A stretch of DNA of 64,000 nt from Helicoverpa zea (Eukaryota > Arthropoda > Insecta > Lepidoptera > Noctuidae). Location: assembly GCF_022581195.2 (NCBI RefSeq), contig NC_061469.1, positions 11,154,501 through 11,218,500 on the forward strand, written 5' to 3'. The notes below the pieces were generated by a model that was not told the origin of the DNA, did no database searches, and was given only the letters and a program-made list of their open reading frames with translations. The position numbers and the translations under genes are program-made. Below, in pieces: positions 33,810 to 46,204 of the stretch. Within the stretch, counting starts at the first letter, position 1; every line of letters begins with the position of its first letter.

Positions 33810-34640
33810 AAAGGACAATGGGCACTTTGTATGGGATTTGGTACCCGCTCCAACAGTAACGTATGATATATCATTAGAAAGGTATTTACGTGAACAATAA
33901 TAAAAACTATGGGGCTTGCCTCAATTAGCTGTCCGATCCGAGTAACGATAAAAATTAAATCGACATGGAAACAAGTATGTCATCCATATATGCAAATTCA
34001 TTAAGAGGCATATGTCGTCAGTATAATAATTTTAAACTCAGTTAATAGACATCTTAAATTGTTTGAGATACACTCTATTATAATCTAAAGGTTGTAATAG
34101 TCTATGGAGTCATACTACGGAAACACAATCGTCATCTGATTTGACAAAAGTTCAAAACATTTCTGAAAACACAACTAATCATTTTAGTTACATACTATCT
34201 TTAAACATACTGGCTTCCATGTACCTACACATTATATGAAATAAAAAAAAAACCTGTTATTAAAACACGATAATCATTAAACATTAATTGATTGTAAATA
34301 CTGAAAGACTTTCATCAAATACATAAGCTATATTCTGCGTGAACTTCAAAGGTTTGCACACCGACTTTTTTTAAAGCAGTGGGCAGGCAAACATTCTAAG
34401 AAGGCCAAATTCTTGTTTTTTTGTTACTTTACCAGTTTTTATTCAATACAGTTGGATTTAAGAACTACATCTACGTTGATGATTTATGAACATTATACAT
34501 TCTATTAGACGATGTCACGCGAAATGGACAAGGAATTGGGACTAGTCGTCATAGTAAACATTTTTTGGCTTGCCAAGACCTACGCAATGGTACTAGAATC
34601 AACACTGTTGGACAGGGTACCAAAACGCCCATCGTCCTTT
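33810..34640 (+). mobile_element. ~831-bp non-autonomous DNA element, copy A
   Basis: The ends are imperfect inverted repeats: 'aaaggacaatgggcac' with '...ggtaccc-ctccaacagt' at the left, and 'actgttggacagggtacc...' with 'gcccatcgtccttt' at the right. A second copy, inverted, lies at 54969-55798 with about a dozen differences by eye. If the element is taken from AAGGAC to GTCCTT, TA flanks both sides here. No transposase frame exists; a 77-codon open frame runs off the right end and is not convincing. Confidence 0.85.
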
Positions 34641-35337
34641 ATCTGGGATTTTCCAAATGTACCTACCAGCAAATTACATTCGCTATTTTGCATAATTTTA
34701 GGTAACGAGTTAATCTATGTTAATGTTGTAATTATCATCCTTTGATCTACGTGGACTATATGTCTAGCTTTACTTTCATGTTATATGGTTACAGACTTTT
34801 CATTTTGAAATATTTTTTTCATATTTTCATTAATATAATTTTAATAAAAATATTGGGAAATTCAACCCAAAAAAAAACATAAAAGGCTAGGTCTAGACAT
34901 ACATATATGACGTAGGTGCTTTTTGCTTTTACAAAGAAACCACAGAAAGCTCTTTATTTGGTTCAACATTTTTTTTTCAAAAACCCTTCAAGTACCCACG
35001 CATTATATTTTTCATCGAACAATAGAAAACTGGTCTTTTCTGTGAATTTCTGAAGTAACACTTGAAAAATAACTGAAGTGTAGTCTTCTTGTAGAAAATA
35101 ATGATATCATATTCAAAGATCTGAAGTTTCTGAGGGCCATAAAAAATGGACGTAGGTTTGGAGCCTTGAGACCTTTTTTGTAAAGTACAAAAAAAAGAGA
35201 AACCATCAAGAAAAGGTTTTGAAAATCATTGTAAGTGTTACCTAGGATATTTTTATGTCGCATTTTTACAATAGGTACGAGCCTGAGGCAATCGTCACGG
35301 ATACCTAGTTAGAAGTAAAAAATTGTGATAAGACCAA
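34641..35337. other. AT-rich non-coding stretch
   Basis: I see nothing recognisable. Confidence 0.4.
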
Positions 35338-35398
35338 ATAGGCAATTGCTCTGACTGGACCCCAACACAGTTGGCAGAAAACTAGGCTAGAAATTCTT
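35338..35398 (+). mobile_element. SINE tail scrap
   Basis: 'aataggcaattgctctgact' followed by 'ggaccccaacacagttgg' matches the SINE tail order, with a deletion between the two parts. Confidence 0.55.
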
Positions 35399-38300
35399 CT
35401 TTAAAGAGTTATTAAACACTGAATACAGAACTAAGAAATAACATACAAGGTGTTGATTTGCATTTGTGCCATAGCTCAGGAGGAGGACATACAATACGTA
35501 AATAATCGATTGGAATTACAGTAGATGGGAAATAACTAATATGTACTGCTTTTTTTGTCATTGTAATGTCGTGGTATTTCCGAAGTAATCCAATTTTATG
35601 AATGAAATTTATGAGTGATCGTTGCGTATGCTTTGTGTTTGAGTTTGTGTGAGGGTGCAGCACGGTTTTAACGCCAGTAACATACGCGCCAAGTTTAAAT
35701 AAGGCTAGATGACATTTACGGAATTCCGAAAAAAAAAATTAAGAAAAAAAAATACGTACCAATTTTTTTATTGATTTGGGTCGAGAATCATTAGCATAAT
35801 TACCTCCTTGAATATGGTACGGATGCAAATCAACAGCTTGTATTTTTTATCACTACAATATAATATCTTGTTATGACATTATATTTCGCAACATTTGGCA
35901 TCTTTTTCGATACTTTTATCGAAGAAATAACTGTCGCACGGAAAACTTGGCAAAGTATCGGTTACCTTTTATTTCGACGTTAAATATAACACAGGGTTAC
36001 TTTTTTTAAGACAAAAAAACGCTCATTGCTTTTTAATAACGTAAATCAAACGTCGTGCTCTGTAAGTTCACATAAAAAAACGCCTTAAGTAGTTATATCC
36101 TCATACACCATCTTTCACTTCAATTTGATAGACCAAAATCCCACTACAGATCAAAATCGAACTAAACAACATTAACACTTCAATCTCAGAAACCTTTGAG
36201 TAATACAAATAGAAGTAGATCAAAATGAGTATCAAGAGATTTCTATAAACACCTCGTATTCTATTACTGGTGGTAAGTTGGGCATCTGCATAGTGTTACG
36301 AACGGTATTTTGTTGAGTCATAATGTGAATGTGTAAGTGACTATTATTGGTCTGTCGATCTGAAAGGGAGCCAATATAGGGTGAGTTAATTTATGTCTCG
36401 CTTATTTTCGAATTTGTTCATAGTGGACTAGTTCAGAAATGTATGACTGGGCCTTGTCGTGTTGGTTGGTGAAGAAATTTGCCCCGAAAATTGACAGAGT
36501 TTGCGCAAACTAGTTTTCTGTACTACACAAACGGTATGCACCAGGTCCGCTATTCAATATGCGGTGCAATCAAAATATTTGCCACGGCTTCAATAACATA
36601 AAAACATTTTATTCCATGGACATATTTTTTACAAATTTAAAATAGGTACCTTAAATATAAAAAAGTCTATATTTTTATCAAACAATATAATCACGTAAAA
36701 AAGACAGGCACGTCATTATCCGTATCATCCCAAAAGGCCAATACACCTAATGGCAAACATTTTAATGTGAAAATACCCACAAAAGGAGATCGCTCCGAGC
36801 TTTGGGTCGATCTTTTTAAATAAAGCGGCTCATTTCGAGCAGACCTCACAATCCCCTCTGGTCAAGTATGGGATTGTTCAAACAAACCTACCTACCTGCA
36901 TTTATTTATTCTTTCACTCCTACGTAGGCATCCTCGGCTGGACGCTAAAGTTTCGCGTCATCTTTGCTTAAAAAGAAACAGGTTAGCGGCGGACGGCTTA
37001 CGATAGACATTTGATTGACTTGATGTTTTTTTTCAATTTTATGTACACCTATCATAAAAAAATCCTTAATACAACAACAACCTATGCCAACCTACATACA
37101 ACAAACTATTTATGTACCTTTCGTAGTTGGTTACTAATAACAAAACACGAGAGTGTACCTATTCCTGAAAAAACAAGTACAAAGTTGAAATCCCAGTCGA
37201 GCCATTCTCATTTACTCCATTTCTATAGCAATCCTGCTGAAAAATAAAAAAAGATTTTGCCATCATAAAAACCTAATTTATGTACCCCCAGACCAAGAAT
37301 CATGGATCTGATCTGAATTTCAAGTAGCTATTGGAATATTCTCTTATGCCCTTAATAAGAGACACTTAATCGAACGTCAATCATACACTCGGAGTTAGGA
37401 AAGATGAGCGGAGATTCCATAATGCAGGTAGGCCAGGCGCCTTCTTCTATGTCACGTTCGTACGGTGGACATGACCAAAACGATCAGTTATGAGCGAACT
37501 AAGTAGGCGTTCGGGTACTTTGAGACATCTGTCAGAGATTTTTGATATTACAAAAAATTATCGGGCTCAAAGAAGGCGTATAAACCCGAAAACAGTAACA
37601 TTCCCCCGTTCACCCGCATTTCTGCGCGCTACTTTCTTAGGAGATTTTCCGTTATGACACCTCCGCTAGTCATTTTGTTCTCCATGATCATACATAACTC
37701 GATGATTCAAGGTAACCCTGGAATCTGCTCTTGACAGGTCATATTTGAACCCTCAAATGATTTAAGACCGAATAGATAGACGTCAATTATGTTTAATGAA
37801 GCATGTAAGGCATAAATGGAAATGGATTCGTAGCCGCAAAATAAAGAGGTTCTTTGCTAAGCCTTTTTATTTGACTCAAATACTTCTGCGACTAACAATA
37901 ATTTAATCTACAAATGATTGTGATTTGGAAAGCACATAAAAATTGGATATACAAACATGCAAATTCAGAATCCCTTCCTTTTTGTAAAATCGGTGGAAAG
38001 TAGTTGACTCTCATCCTCCATCATTAACTTTTAAGTTTATTACAAGTCACGTCTCTCGCAAGGAGCGCTCTTAACTCTGAAGATACACCTTAAAAATGCA
38101 TAATTACTTCTTAATTGACATCTCCCATTAACATCTCAAGAACCGCTTATCTAATAACAAAAAGCTTTTATCCTACAAACCCAATTATTATACTTAGAAC
38201 CGCAACACAGTACTTATCTGCCCAACGCAAATAATTGGCGAAAGAGCAACATTCAAGTCGTATGTGCCGACCCTCATCAATCAAATGTCAACCTTGTGTT

Positions 38301-40862
38301 TAGAGAGACAGGGTGAAAAATGTGTTGTGTTCAGGTAGCCGACTGATTGGTATCGGGAATGCGTTAGACTCAATTATTTAGAGGTTTTTGGGGATAAATT
38401 TAGCGTGTTGTTTCTTTTTTTGTGTTTTGTTTGTAGGGGAATATGGACCTACCGCTACCAGTTACATTTTAGGATTTTCGTGTAGCTTATTGGCTATTTT
38501 TTTAAGTGAACTGGCTTGTGGCAACCAGAGGACAGATTATGGGGCATAGATATAGCTATATATTTTTTTTATATAATACTTTAATACAATTGCGTAACTT
38601 TAAGAACTTAGGTACTGCGAAAATCTTTTTTCGGGAATCAATTGTCTGTGTAATCCGGCTTACTTACTTTACGAAAGTCCGTTATTATAACCTTAAGTCA
38701 TCTCCTAATGACGAACATACATCGCAAGAATTTCAAATTCTTACAATTTATTTTATTGTTCAAGTTTCAAATTCCAAGTGTATTGGAGAGACCCTTATCC
38801 TAATATTCCCATAAGAAATGAAAGGCAAACAATAGCTTTTGACATGGGAAGGTTAATATACGCAGAAATATGTCGAAAGAAAATGTATTTAAAGGAGGCG
38901 TTAAATATGAAGAAAGAATTCTACTTTCTAAAGAGTTCCGATGTGAAGTATAACTGTGGCTATTTATGTTCTATTCCAATGAGAAATTAGAACTTAAGTT
39001 AGCAAATAGATGATCCTGATGACTGGTAGACAACGCCTGCAACAAAATGAACGCGAGCAAGAAGTATTAAATAAATATAATATATAGATTTTGACTGGAA
39101 AGAAGATTACTTGTGAGATGACGTTAGGGAGGAAATTAGGAAGAAGAAAGTATGCTGCGCTGCTGACCCTTAAGAGCCTGAGGATGAAGACTGGTGATAT
39201 AACAGTTATGAGACATATATTTACCTACTAATCCTACTGCCCCATAAACAGCTGGATTGCCAGTGTAGATTAAAATTATAAGACAACATATTATCGAGCA
39301 ATGGTATTGGATTTCAAAACTCAAAATGAGAAACATTGTCAAAGAGAAAGATCCAATATAATTAAGTTTTAATCACAATATTAACCAATATTCCATTAAA
39401 TATATAAAACAAAAACAAACAAACCTACAAACAATAATAATGTCTTCAATACCTATTGTGTTAGTCCAACAAAGAAATCGTAACTATCTCTGTCTGACAG
39501 CGAAAGTGAAAGCGAGATAGTATGTCGATACGGATCGCATTGTTGTCCGTGACGTCACAAGATGGCCGAAAACATTTCAATTTAAAGTTATATTAAAGTT
39601 GATGCTTTTAACTGTATTATATTTCGGTATTATGAAGTTTGTGTCTTTGTTTGCTGATGCTTTCCGGTTTTCTTTGAATTATTTTGGTTAAAATTTCTTA
39701 ACGAGTGTTGTAAATTGTATTGTTTCTTCAGTACATTATATACCCAAGTGTATAAGGTACATAAATATGTTTTTCCAAAAAAAAACTACGTCAATTTTCA
39801 CAAACACGATTTATTTTAGAAGCAAATTAATAAAGTTGTGTTTATAATTACTCGTTATGTACCTTTGAAATAATTATTTTTTATTTTACAGATAAGTAAA
39901 TTTACTTTGTTTTGTTCACAGATAAAAAGACTTCACATATCATCGTGCTTTTGCGTCCTGGATTCTAGAGTAAGTAGTACAACCATTTTTTTATTACCGC
40001 CAATATTATCCTAACTTGTTATTTCTTAAACTGTGTCATAGATAACATAGAAGAATCTTTACCAAACTGCCAGCACTATAATCTGTAGTTTTATACCAAA
40101 CAACCTCTTTAGTATTCTGAACGTGCCAGGAAACGGTAACCACAAAGCGAAAGCAACGTCGTGGGATATTCCTATTTCCTTTCTTCTAACTGACAATTAG
40201 AGTAGGGTATATATACGTGCTTATTTTGTTCTTAAGTTAAACGATTTTCTAGACAAATATTAAGGCTAGGAGTTTTTCACGTTTTAAGTCTTGTCATTGG
40301 CTAAGATTAAAAAGTGGCTGCTAAATACAGGCAACGAGAAAATACTAAGTCTCGCACACAACCATTCTTGAACCAATTTGAACAAAATCTTTTTTAACAA
40401 TTTAGGCTTAATAATTTCTCAAAAAAAAGTCTTCTGATACAAAATATGGATTAAACATATCGTGGACGCTTTTATACAGTAGAAAGTGAAAAAAACTAAG
40501 GCCTAGGAAAGAAAAAGCAAAATTATACAGGTAAAAGTTGATCAGAAAAGCAACTTTCCTAAAAGTGCAATAACTACTGGTTTTACAACGAACGCATCTT
40601 CAACAAACCAAAAATAAACATATTTTCTAGAATACACCTAATAGATTTGCACCATTTCCCAAAAACAACATTCAACAAATATTTCCTTTATCCTATAAAT
40701 ATTTTCTCGACACAATATATCACGTAATAAATCTTTTACGTGATTCACGTCATTGTTGGTAAAGCCATCTGCCTTACGCTTTAATATACGTAGTAATAAT
40801 AATAATCAGCTCACATTTACGGAATCTTTATTTTTATTGCCAAGAAAATTTCCTTTTTTTCT
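35399..40862. other. Long AT-rich stretch without a supported gene
   Basis: Visible pieces are: a repeat-like block at about 37630-37690 ('ttatgacacctccgctagtc'); a 27-codon frame from the ATG at 37404, with a possible donor 'cag|gtaggc' near 37425; and a LINE-tail-like 'gactggtagacaacgcctgc' near 39020. A CRE-like 'tgacgtca' followed by 'caagatggc' occurs near 39550. None is enough for a gene call. Confidence 0.4.
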
Positions 40863-41045
40863 CGGTATCAGTGTTTTGCAAGGAGTGACTGCCTATCTGA
40901 CCCTCCTCGACCCAGTTACTCGGGCAACCTAATACCCCTAAGACTGGTTTTCAGACTAACTAGCTTCTGACTACCCGTAACGACTGCCACAGATGTTCAA
41001 ATGACAGCCGGGACTTACAGTTTATCGTGCCATCCAAAATATCTG
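40863..41045 (-). mobile_element. SINE, minus strand, truncated at both ends
   Basis: Minus-strand order is the SINE tail region ('gcaaaacactga'), 'ggtcgaggagggtcagat', 'ttgcccgagtaactgg', 'gtcagaagctagt' and 'gtcccggctgtcatttgaac'. It belongs to the family of 49385-49755. Confidence 0.8.
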
Positions 41046-41339
41046 ATACGATATTATTTTCTTTCGTATATTTTTCAATCAATTGTAAAACAAAACTACC
41101 TATGATAAAAATACGCATTAAAACAACATCCAGTAATATTAAAATCCACAATATCTACGAAGGTCATCAAAATATTCTGCAAACACCGAGCCGTTGAAAA
41201 AACAAACAAACCGCCAACTTCCTAGTATACACCACAAACCCAAACATACATCAAAATTACTTCGTTTACATTTCAATAGCTAATAACTGAACTAAATATA
41301 ATCTTCCTATATTTACACTAACAATCAATATCTTTACTA

Positions 41340-41566
41340 TAGTTCGGCCATTCAGAGAATGCGTTCCTGACACGTCGCGATTGAACTGACGACGTAACTT
41401 TGCAATGGCGTTGCAGTTACGATAAAAATATTTTTGCTGGTTGTTTACCGTTTTAACAATTGAGGAGCATTAAAACAACATTATTATATCAATAATCAAT
41501 GAATGTAGTTACGTCGTCAGTTCAATCGCGACGTGTCAGGAACGCATTCTCTGAATGGCCGAACTA
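41340..41566. mobile_element. 227-bp MITE with ~60-bp inverted ends, complete copy
   Basis: The left end 'tagttcggccattcagagaa' and the right end 'ttctctgaatggccgaacta' are reverse complements, and the pairing runs about 60 bp inward to 'gacgacgtaact' / 'agttacgtcgtc'. TA flanks both sides (41338-41339 and 41567-41568). It looks identical along its length to 59563-59789. No ORF. A TA target suggests a Tc1/mariner-like or another TA-using transposase, acting in trans. Confidence 0.93.
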
Positions 41567-43954
41567 TAATACATATTATAAAGCTGTACATAGACTCGAG
41601 CTCGGTAATTTCAAGAATTATTACCAGTCTTATGAAAAAAAAAAAAAAAAAACAGTGTCACATAGCCCATTCATCGCAGAAGTATGTATGTAGCTAGTAT
41701 ACCAGTATAATTCCAACCAATTAGAGATCTTGCTTATTATATCAAAAGGCAGACCCAAGATTCCAAAAGAAATTATAATTGGGTAATTGTCTATCGCTGA
41801 CCCAAATCTAATATTGCAAATATCTGTATTACCATTTACATATTGTGATCATATTATAGAAAATCTAGCTTCGTAATTGAAGCATCTATTCCTTCAATAA
41901 ATCTTTGGTTTTGATCTGTATTCTCTCTGGGTACTAGATTTCCATGTTCTGGTTGAATATCAATAGTATCATTGTGATCTTGCAATATATCAAGCTCAGT
42001 GATTATACCAACGGCATTATCTGCCACTGCCCGTCTATTATAGTAGTTTATAAATCATTATATTTGCTGGTAATTTGGTTGGTAGAATATGGATTTATAA
42101 CCTAATAAGAATATAGACGTTTTGATGAGAACTGTATTTTTATAGATATGTTACAAATATAATGGTATGTTACTATACATGATCATTTATTTCAATTATA
42201 CCTTCATCGTCGTTGGGTCAGCTACTCTTCTTCTTCAATTCTATGCTATATCTGAAATCATTTATTTATATTTTATTTATTTAATTAAAATACTTTTTGT
42301 ACATATACAACGGTGGACTTAACCCCCTATTATCTCATAATCTACACATTTTCCAGCCATATCATGCTTTCAGGCAATTCAACTATCGCTTCTTTAGTTG
42401 CTCCCCTTCCTCTAATTCAGACCTTCTAATTTATGCTCCAGATCATTGTTACTTTATGATTCTTATTCTTCATCAATAGTTTCATAATTAGACAAAGCAG
42501 TCAAGGTAGAAATAGCAAAAATGGCAACAATAGTTCCTTGAACCAGTTTAATACTCTCTACATCTAGATCTTACCTCATCTGTCCGTATTTTTAGTTCCC
42601 TATCCATTACAAGAGGAATATATCATATGCTGCTCATAAATTCAACAGCACAATACAACAATATTTTCTAAATTTACTACGCTGTGTAATTTCAGCATAA
42701 TATTTACTTTAGAACTGAACTTTGTTTGTTCAACATTTCTTAATGGAAATGTATATGTCTGCTAAGAGATAAATCGATGTTCTAGACAAAGTATAATAAA
42801 AGTTTTTGTGAATAAAATAAAACAGTTATATTAATGGATATTACAGATTTAACAAATGGTGCAACATATTTTGTATTTGCTGGAGAATTACGAAATGGTC
42901 TGTTTTGATGACTAAATGTTCACTACAGATGATACTGTAATAGACATAGTTATTGGACTTAGGAATAGAATAATAGATATGATGATAATATCATGGAAAT
43001 CGTGTTGCTAAGCTAACTTTTCATTCTTGTTGCTAAGCAACAAAATCGTTTCCATTTATACGATCATTTGTATTGTTATCTTTATAAGCCACTAAATCTA
43101 AATAACAATTATTTATAAACAATTAAAGTTCTGTGTCTCATCTTTCTTTCATCAAATTCTACTATCAATCACCTTCCATTTTTGCTCTTGATCTACATAC
43201 TTATAAAGCGGATATTTTCTCAATGAATTAACCAGATACTGAAATAATCTGGTTTCATTGTTTGGCATTGAAACCACACGTGCTCACAATTTACCCTATT
43301 TTTATGTATCTTTCATTAGATACTTTATCTCCTGACGTTTTGAGTGCTCGAGCGTGTAAAATCGAAATTACCAGAAATACATTATTTTGTATAAATGATG
43401 GCTTGTAAAAGTCAACACCCACTATTTTAGTGATAAGTAAATGGGTTGTCATAATTTCAGAAATGTGTTATATTCCCAACACAGAGATATTTGAACGATG
43501 TTTGATGTTTGAACCTCCCCAGATCGAGGCAAAAGGTCAAAATAGAATAAATATACAGCCAAAGGCCAAAAGTGGTAGGTCAAATTTCATTTCAAAAAAG
43601 GTCTCTTAGTAGGACATTATACCTATTTCGCACTACGAATCCTACTGTAGCAACATATAAAAAAAATATCCGAACAAAAGAAGACTAAATAAAACTATGA
43701 AACAGAACATCTTAAAATGGTTGTTTACCATTTTTATATACATCAAATTGTACCACGAAGTAAACGTTCAGACTATCGTATAGTTCATGGAATGTAATAG
43801 AATTATATAGGAGATTCAGATTACCATGAAAAGGTGGTTTCCAAGAAGAACTCTTTTGATCTATCCCATAGCACGACTATGCCTAAATTGTAACTGGGCT
43901 GCTGGCTTATTAAAGTCAGTCGGTCTCCAGAATGAATAAAAGATGGTATTAGTC
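41567..43954. other. AT-rich non-coding stretch
   Basis: A run of 16 or more A's lies near 41636-41651. No gene or named repeat is recognised. Confidence 0.4.
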
Positions 43955-44067
43955 GATAAAAGGCAGTCGCTTCCTGTAAAACACTGGAACTCAGCTGCAA
44001 CTGGACTGGACTGGCTTAGACAAGAAGCCGACCCTAACATAGTTGGAAAAATTCAGATGATGATGAG
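43955..44067 (+). mobile_element. SINE 3' tail
   Basis: Well-preserved tail: 'aggcagtcgcttcctgtaaa', 'actcagctgcaactgg', 'gaagccgaccctaacatagt' and 'tggaaaa', followed by 'agatgatgatga'. It is 5' truncated. Confidence 0.85.
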
Positions 44068-44072
44068 TCAGT

Positions 44073-44150
44073 ATAAGTTTGACACTCCCTCTCGCTGCAC
44101 CCACAGCTGGAGATGTTAGCCGCTGATTTCCAACCTCAAAAAAAAATTGT
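44073..44150 (+). repeat. Relic resembling the R1-clade element's 3' end
   Basis: 'ttgacactccctctcgctgc' plus 'acccacagctgga' parallels 'ctgacactccctcaccgctg' and 'acccacagcggga' in the 3' UTR at 17198-17233, and the block ends in an A-run. It is diverged, so it comes from a related family or an old copy. It directly follows a SINE tail. Confidence 0.5.
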
Positions 44151-44321
44151 TACAGTGTACAGTTCGGCCCTGTTAGGACAAAACGCTGTAATCTGTAAAA
44201 GGTCAGTTTGAGAAAACTGATTTGTCATAATATTTACTCAATCTCAATAAAACATTTTATTATTGTATCTAATCAAGAAACCTATCAAAAATAAAAAAAA
44301 ATGTTTTGTTACAACAGCATG

Positions 44322-45404
44322 TCATCATCATCATCATCATCAGCCTATCGCAGTCCACTGCTGGACATAGGCCTCTCCAAGTGCACGCCACTGAGATCGA
44401 TTTTCAGCTTCTCGCATCCAGCTCCTGCCAGCCGTCTTGCGCAAGTCATCACTCCACCGTGCCTGAGGACGTCCTACACTACGTTTGCCGAGGCGTGGTC
44501 TCCACTCTAGAACTCGTTTACCCCAACGGTTATCGGTTCTTCGGCTAATATGGCCAGCCCACTGCCACTTCAGCTTGCTGATTCGGTGGGCTATGTCGAT
44601 GACCTTGGTTCTCTGACGGATTACCTCATTTCTGATGCGATCCCTCAGAGAAATGCCGAGCATAGCCCTTTCCATAGCCCGCTGAGCGACTTTAAACTTG
44701 TGAACCAGCCGTACCGACAGTGTCCACGTTTCGGCTCCGTAAGTCATGACAGGTAGGACGCACTGATTGAAGACTTTTGTCTTTAGGCACTGTGGGATCG
44801 ACGATGTTAGGACTCCACGTAGCTTCCCAAATGCAGCCCAACCCAACTGAATTCTCCTATTCACCTCGTCCTCAAAGTTGTTTCTACCTAACTGCAATGT
44901 CTGCCCGAGGTATACATATTTCCGAACAACTTCGAGAACGGCGCCGTGTATCGCAATCGGTTCCGGTAGAACATGTTCATTGAACATGACCTTGGTTTTG
45001 TCCAAGTTCATCCGTAGGCCGATGCGTAGAGAAGATTCAGCCAGGTCATTCAGCATCTGTTGTAGGTCCTGCAGCGTTTCCGCCATGATGACGATATCGT
45101 CAGCAAATCGCAAGTGAGAGATGTGTTCGCCATTGATGTTGATGCCGCGTCCTTTCCAGTTCAGCGTCTTGAACATATCCTCCATTGCATTAGTGAACAG
45201 TTTCGGGGAAATAACATCCCCTTGTCTCACTCCTCGATGCAACGGTATGGGCCTTGTTTGCTGATTCTGTACTTGGACGGACATTGTAGCAGCTTCGTAG
45301 AGACATCTCATCACTTGGATGTATCGCCAATCTACTTGACAACGCTGCAGGGACTCCAGAACAGACCAGATTTCAACCGAGTCAAAGGCCTTCTCATAGC
45401 ATGT
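44322..45404 (-). pseudogene. 5'-truncated RTE-clade LINE: reverse transcriptase C-terminal half
   Basis: The minus-strand frame is open from about 45440 to the stop at 44340-44342. Recognisable sequence starts at YEKAFDSVE (the AFD motif, near 45395). It continues through HRGVRQGDVISPKLF, the active site FADD (LRFADDIVIM) and the C-terminal RTE segment (GRPQARWSDDLRK). The upstream endonuclease and early RT motifs are missing, as expected of 5' truncation. The stop codon falls in the (TGA)n 3' tail at 44324-44342. 'agcatgt' at 44316 and 45398 could be a short target duplication, but it is weak. No frameshift is seen in the retained part, so the insertion is fairly recent. It cannot make a complete protein. 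Confidence 0.92.
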
Positions 45405-45627
45405 ACCTAGCCAATATTCGCCTCTGTTGTGACATAACAATGTAAGCGTTAATTACTGCGTTTTGAAGAGATATACTTGTGTACTGTTTTATTGTTATCT
45501 GCATTAACTCATACCAAAACTAAAATTAAATGTATTTAAGATATTGTACAGATTAACAAAATGTACTCTTTCTAGCTTTTATTCATTTATGTAAGGTAAA
45601 TTACCTATTTTTTATGAACAGCATAGG

Positions 45628-45849
45628 TTAACCTCTTCGGAACTCTACAATTTTAAAGCTGGTGTAATTCCAAGGGAAAACAGTTTTTAGTTCGCTTTTA
45701 AACAGCATAACTTCATTGTGGTCATGTACATGAGCTGTCGAGTTCTTTCGAGACCTTTTAAACGTCTCAACGTAATCATCTAAATCGTACAAGTTACCTG
45801 ACTTGTTCATTTTGTTAGTTATGGCACCATGATCACTGTCATCAGACAT
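45628..45849 (-). CDS. Small unassigned ORF, possibly the first coding exon of a transposon or gene
   Basis: 73 codons from an ATG at 45849 downwards. It begins MSDDSDHGAITNK and includes YDLDDYVETFKRSRKNSTAH, an acidic-then-basic composition that looks more protein-like than other short frames here. Just before the stop lies a possible splice donor, 'cgaagag|gttaac' (GT at 45632-45631), so the protein may continue in another exon. On the minus strand the GC-rich patch at 45966-45990 lies just upstream and could be its promoter region. I do not recognise the family. It lies inside the possible transposon 44177-46204, between its right end and the nested LINE. It could also be chance. Confidence 0.35.
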   Translation of the reverse strand: MSDDSDHGAITNKMNKSGNLYDLDDYVETFKRSRKNSTAHVHDHNEVMLFKSELKTVFPWNYTSFKIVEFRRG

Positions 45850-46204
45850 CTAAGTATGGCCAGGCTTGAACCTTGTGCTGGCGCCGCTGTTTATTATTAT
45901 TTTGACAAAACGCAGCAAACAAAGCTTGCAATGTTTTACCAAAATTCAAGATCGGGGGAGGCCTCACCCGCGCGAGCCGCGCGGCCGCTCTCCTATCTCG
46001 GTAAAACGCTGCAATCTTGAGTACAGCGTTTAGTAAAAACATTTCCTGCGAATATTAGGTTACCGTGAAGTGAAACATTGAGTTATTTTGGCAATGGGAA
46101 CTGTTATTCAACAGTAGATTGAACCTGTATCAAGCTTACATCGTTTAGATTATGTTACGCTTTATTCCTATAAAACAATGTAACCCGGGTTGCAGCGTTT
46201 TGTC

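Larger units (their letters stand above)
44177..46204 (-). mobile_element. Possible ~2-kb DNA transposon carrying a nested LINE
   Basis: 'gacaaaacgctgtaatc' at 44177 and the inverse of 'ttgcagcgttttgtc' at 46190-46204 could be short terminal inverted repeats. Related motifs recur near the right end, 'gacaaaacgcagc' (45904), 'aaaacgctgcaatc' (46003) and 'gtacagcgttta' (46021), resembling subterminal transposase sites. A GC-rich CpG cluster (45966-45990) and a 73-codon minus-strand ORF lie inside. An RTE LINE fragment occupies the other half. No target duplication was found and no transposase domain is recognised, so this is a hypothesis. Confidence 0.35.

Noticed and set aside
37404..37490. 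Mini-exon with ATG and donor 'cag|gtaggc'
   Set aside because: Eight codons before a donor-like word can arise by chance, and repeat-like sequence lies close by.
39540..39570. CRE and 'caagatggc' promoter elements
   Set aside because: Isolated motifs without a following exon. Similar phrases occur in insect repeats.
44321..44342. (TCA)n as an independent microsatellite or CRISPR-like repeat
   Set aside because: It is the minus-strand TGA-repeat tail and stop codon of the RTE LINE.
44316..45404. 'agcatgt' as a firm target duplication of the RTE fragment
   Set aside because: Seven bases with no flanking support could be chance; kept only as a weak hint.
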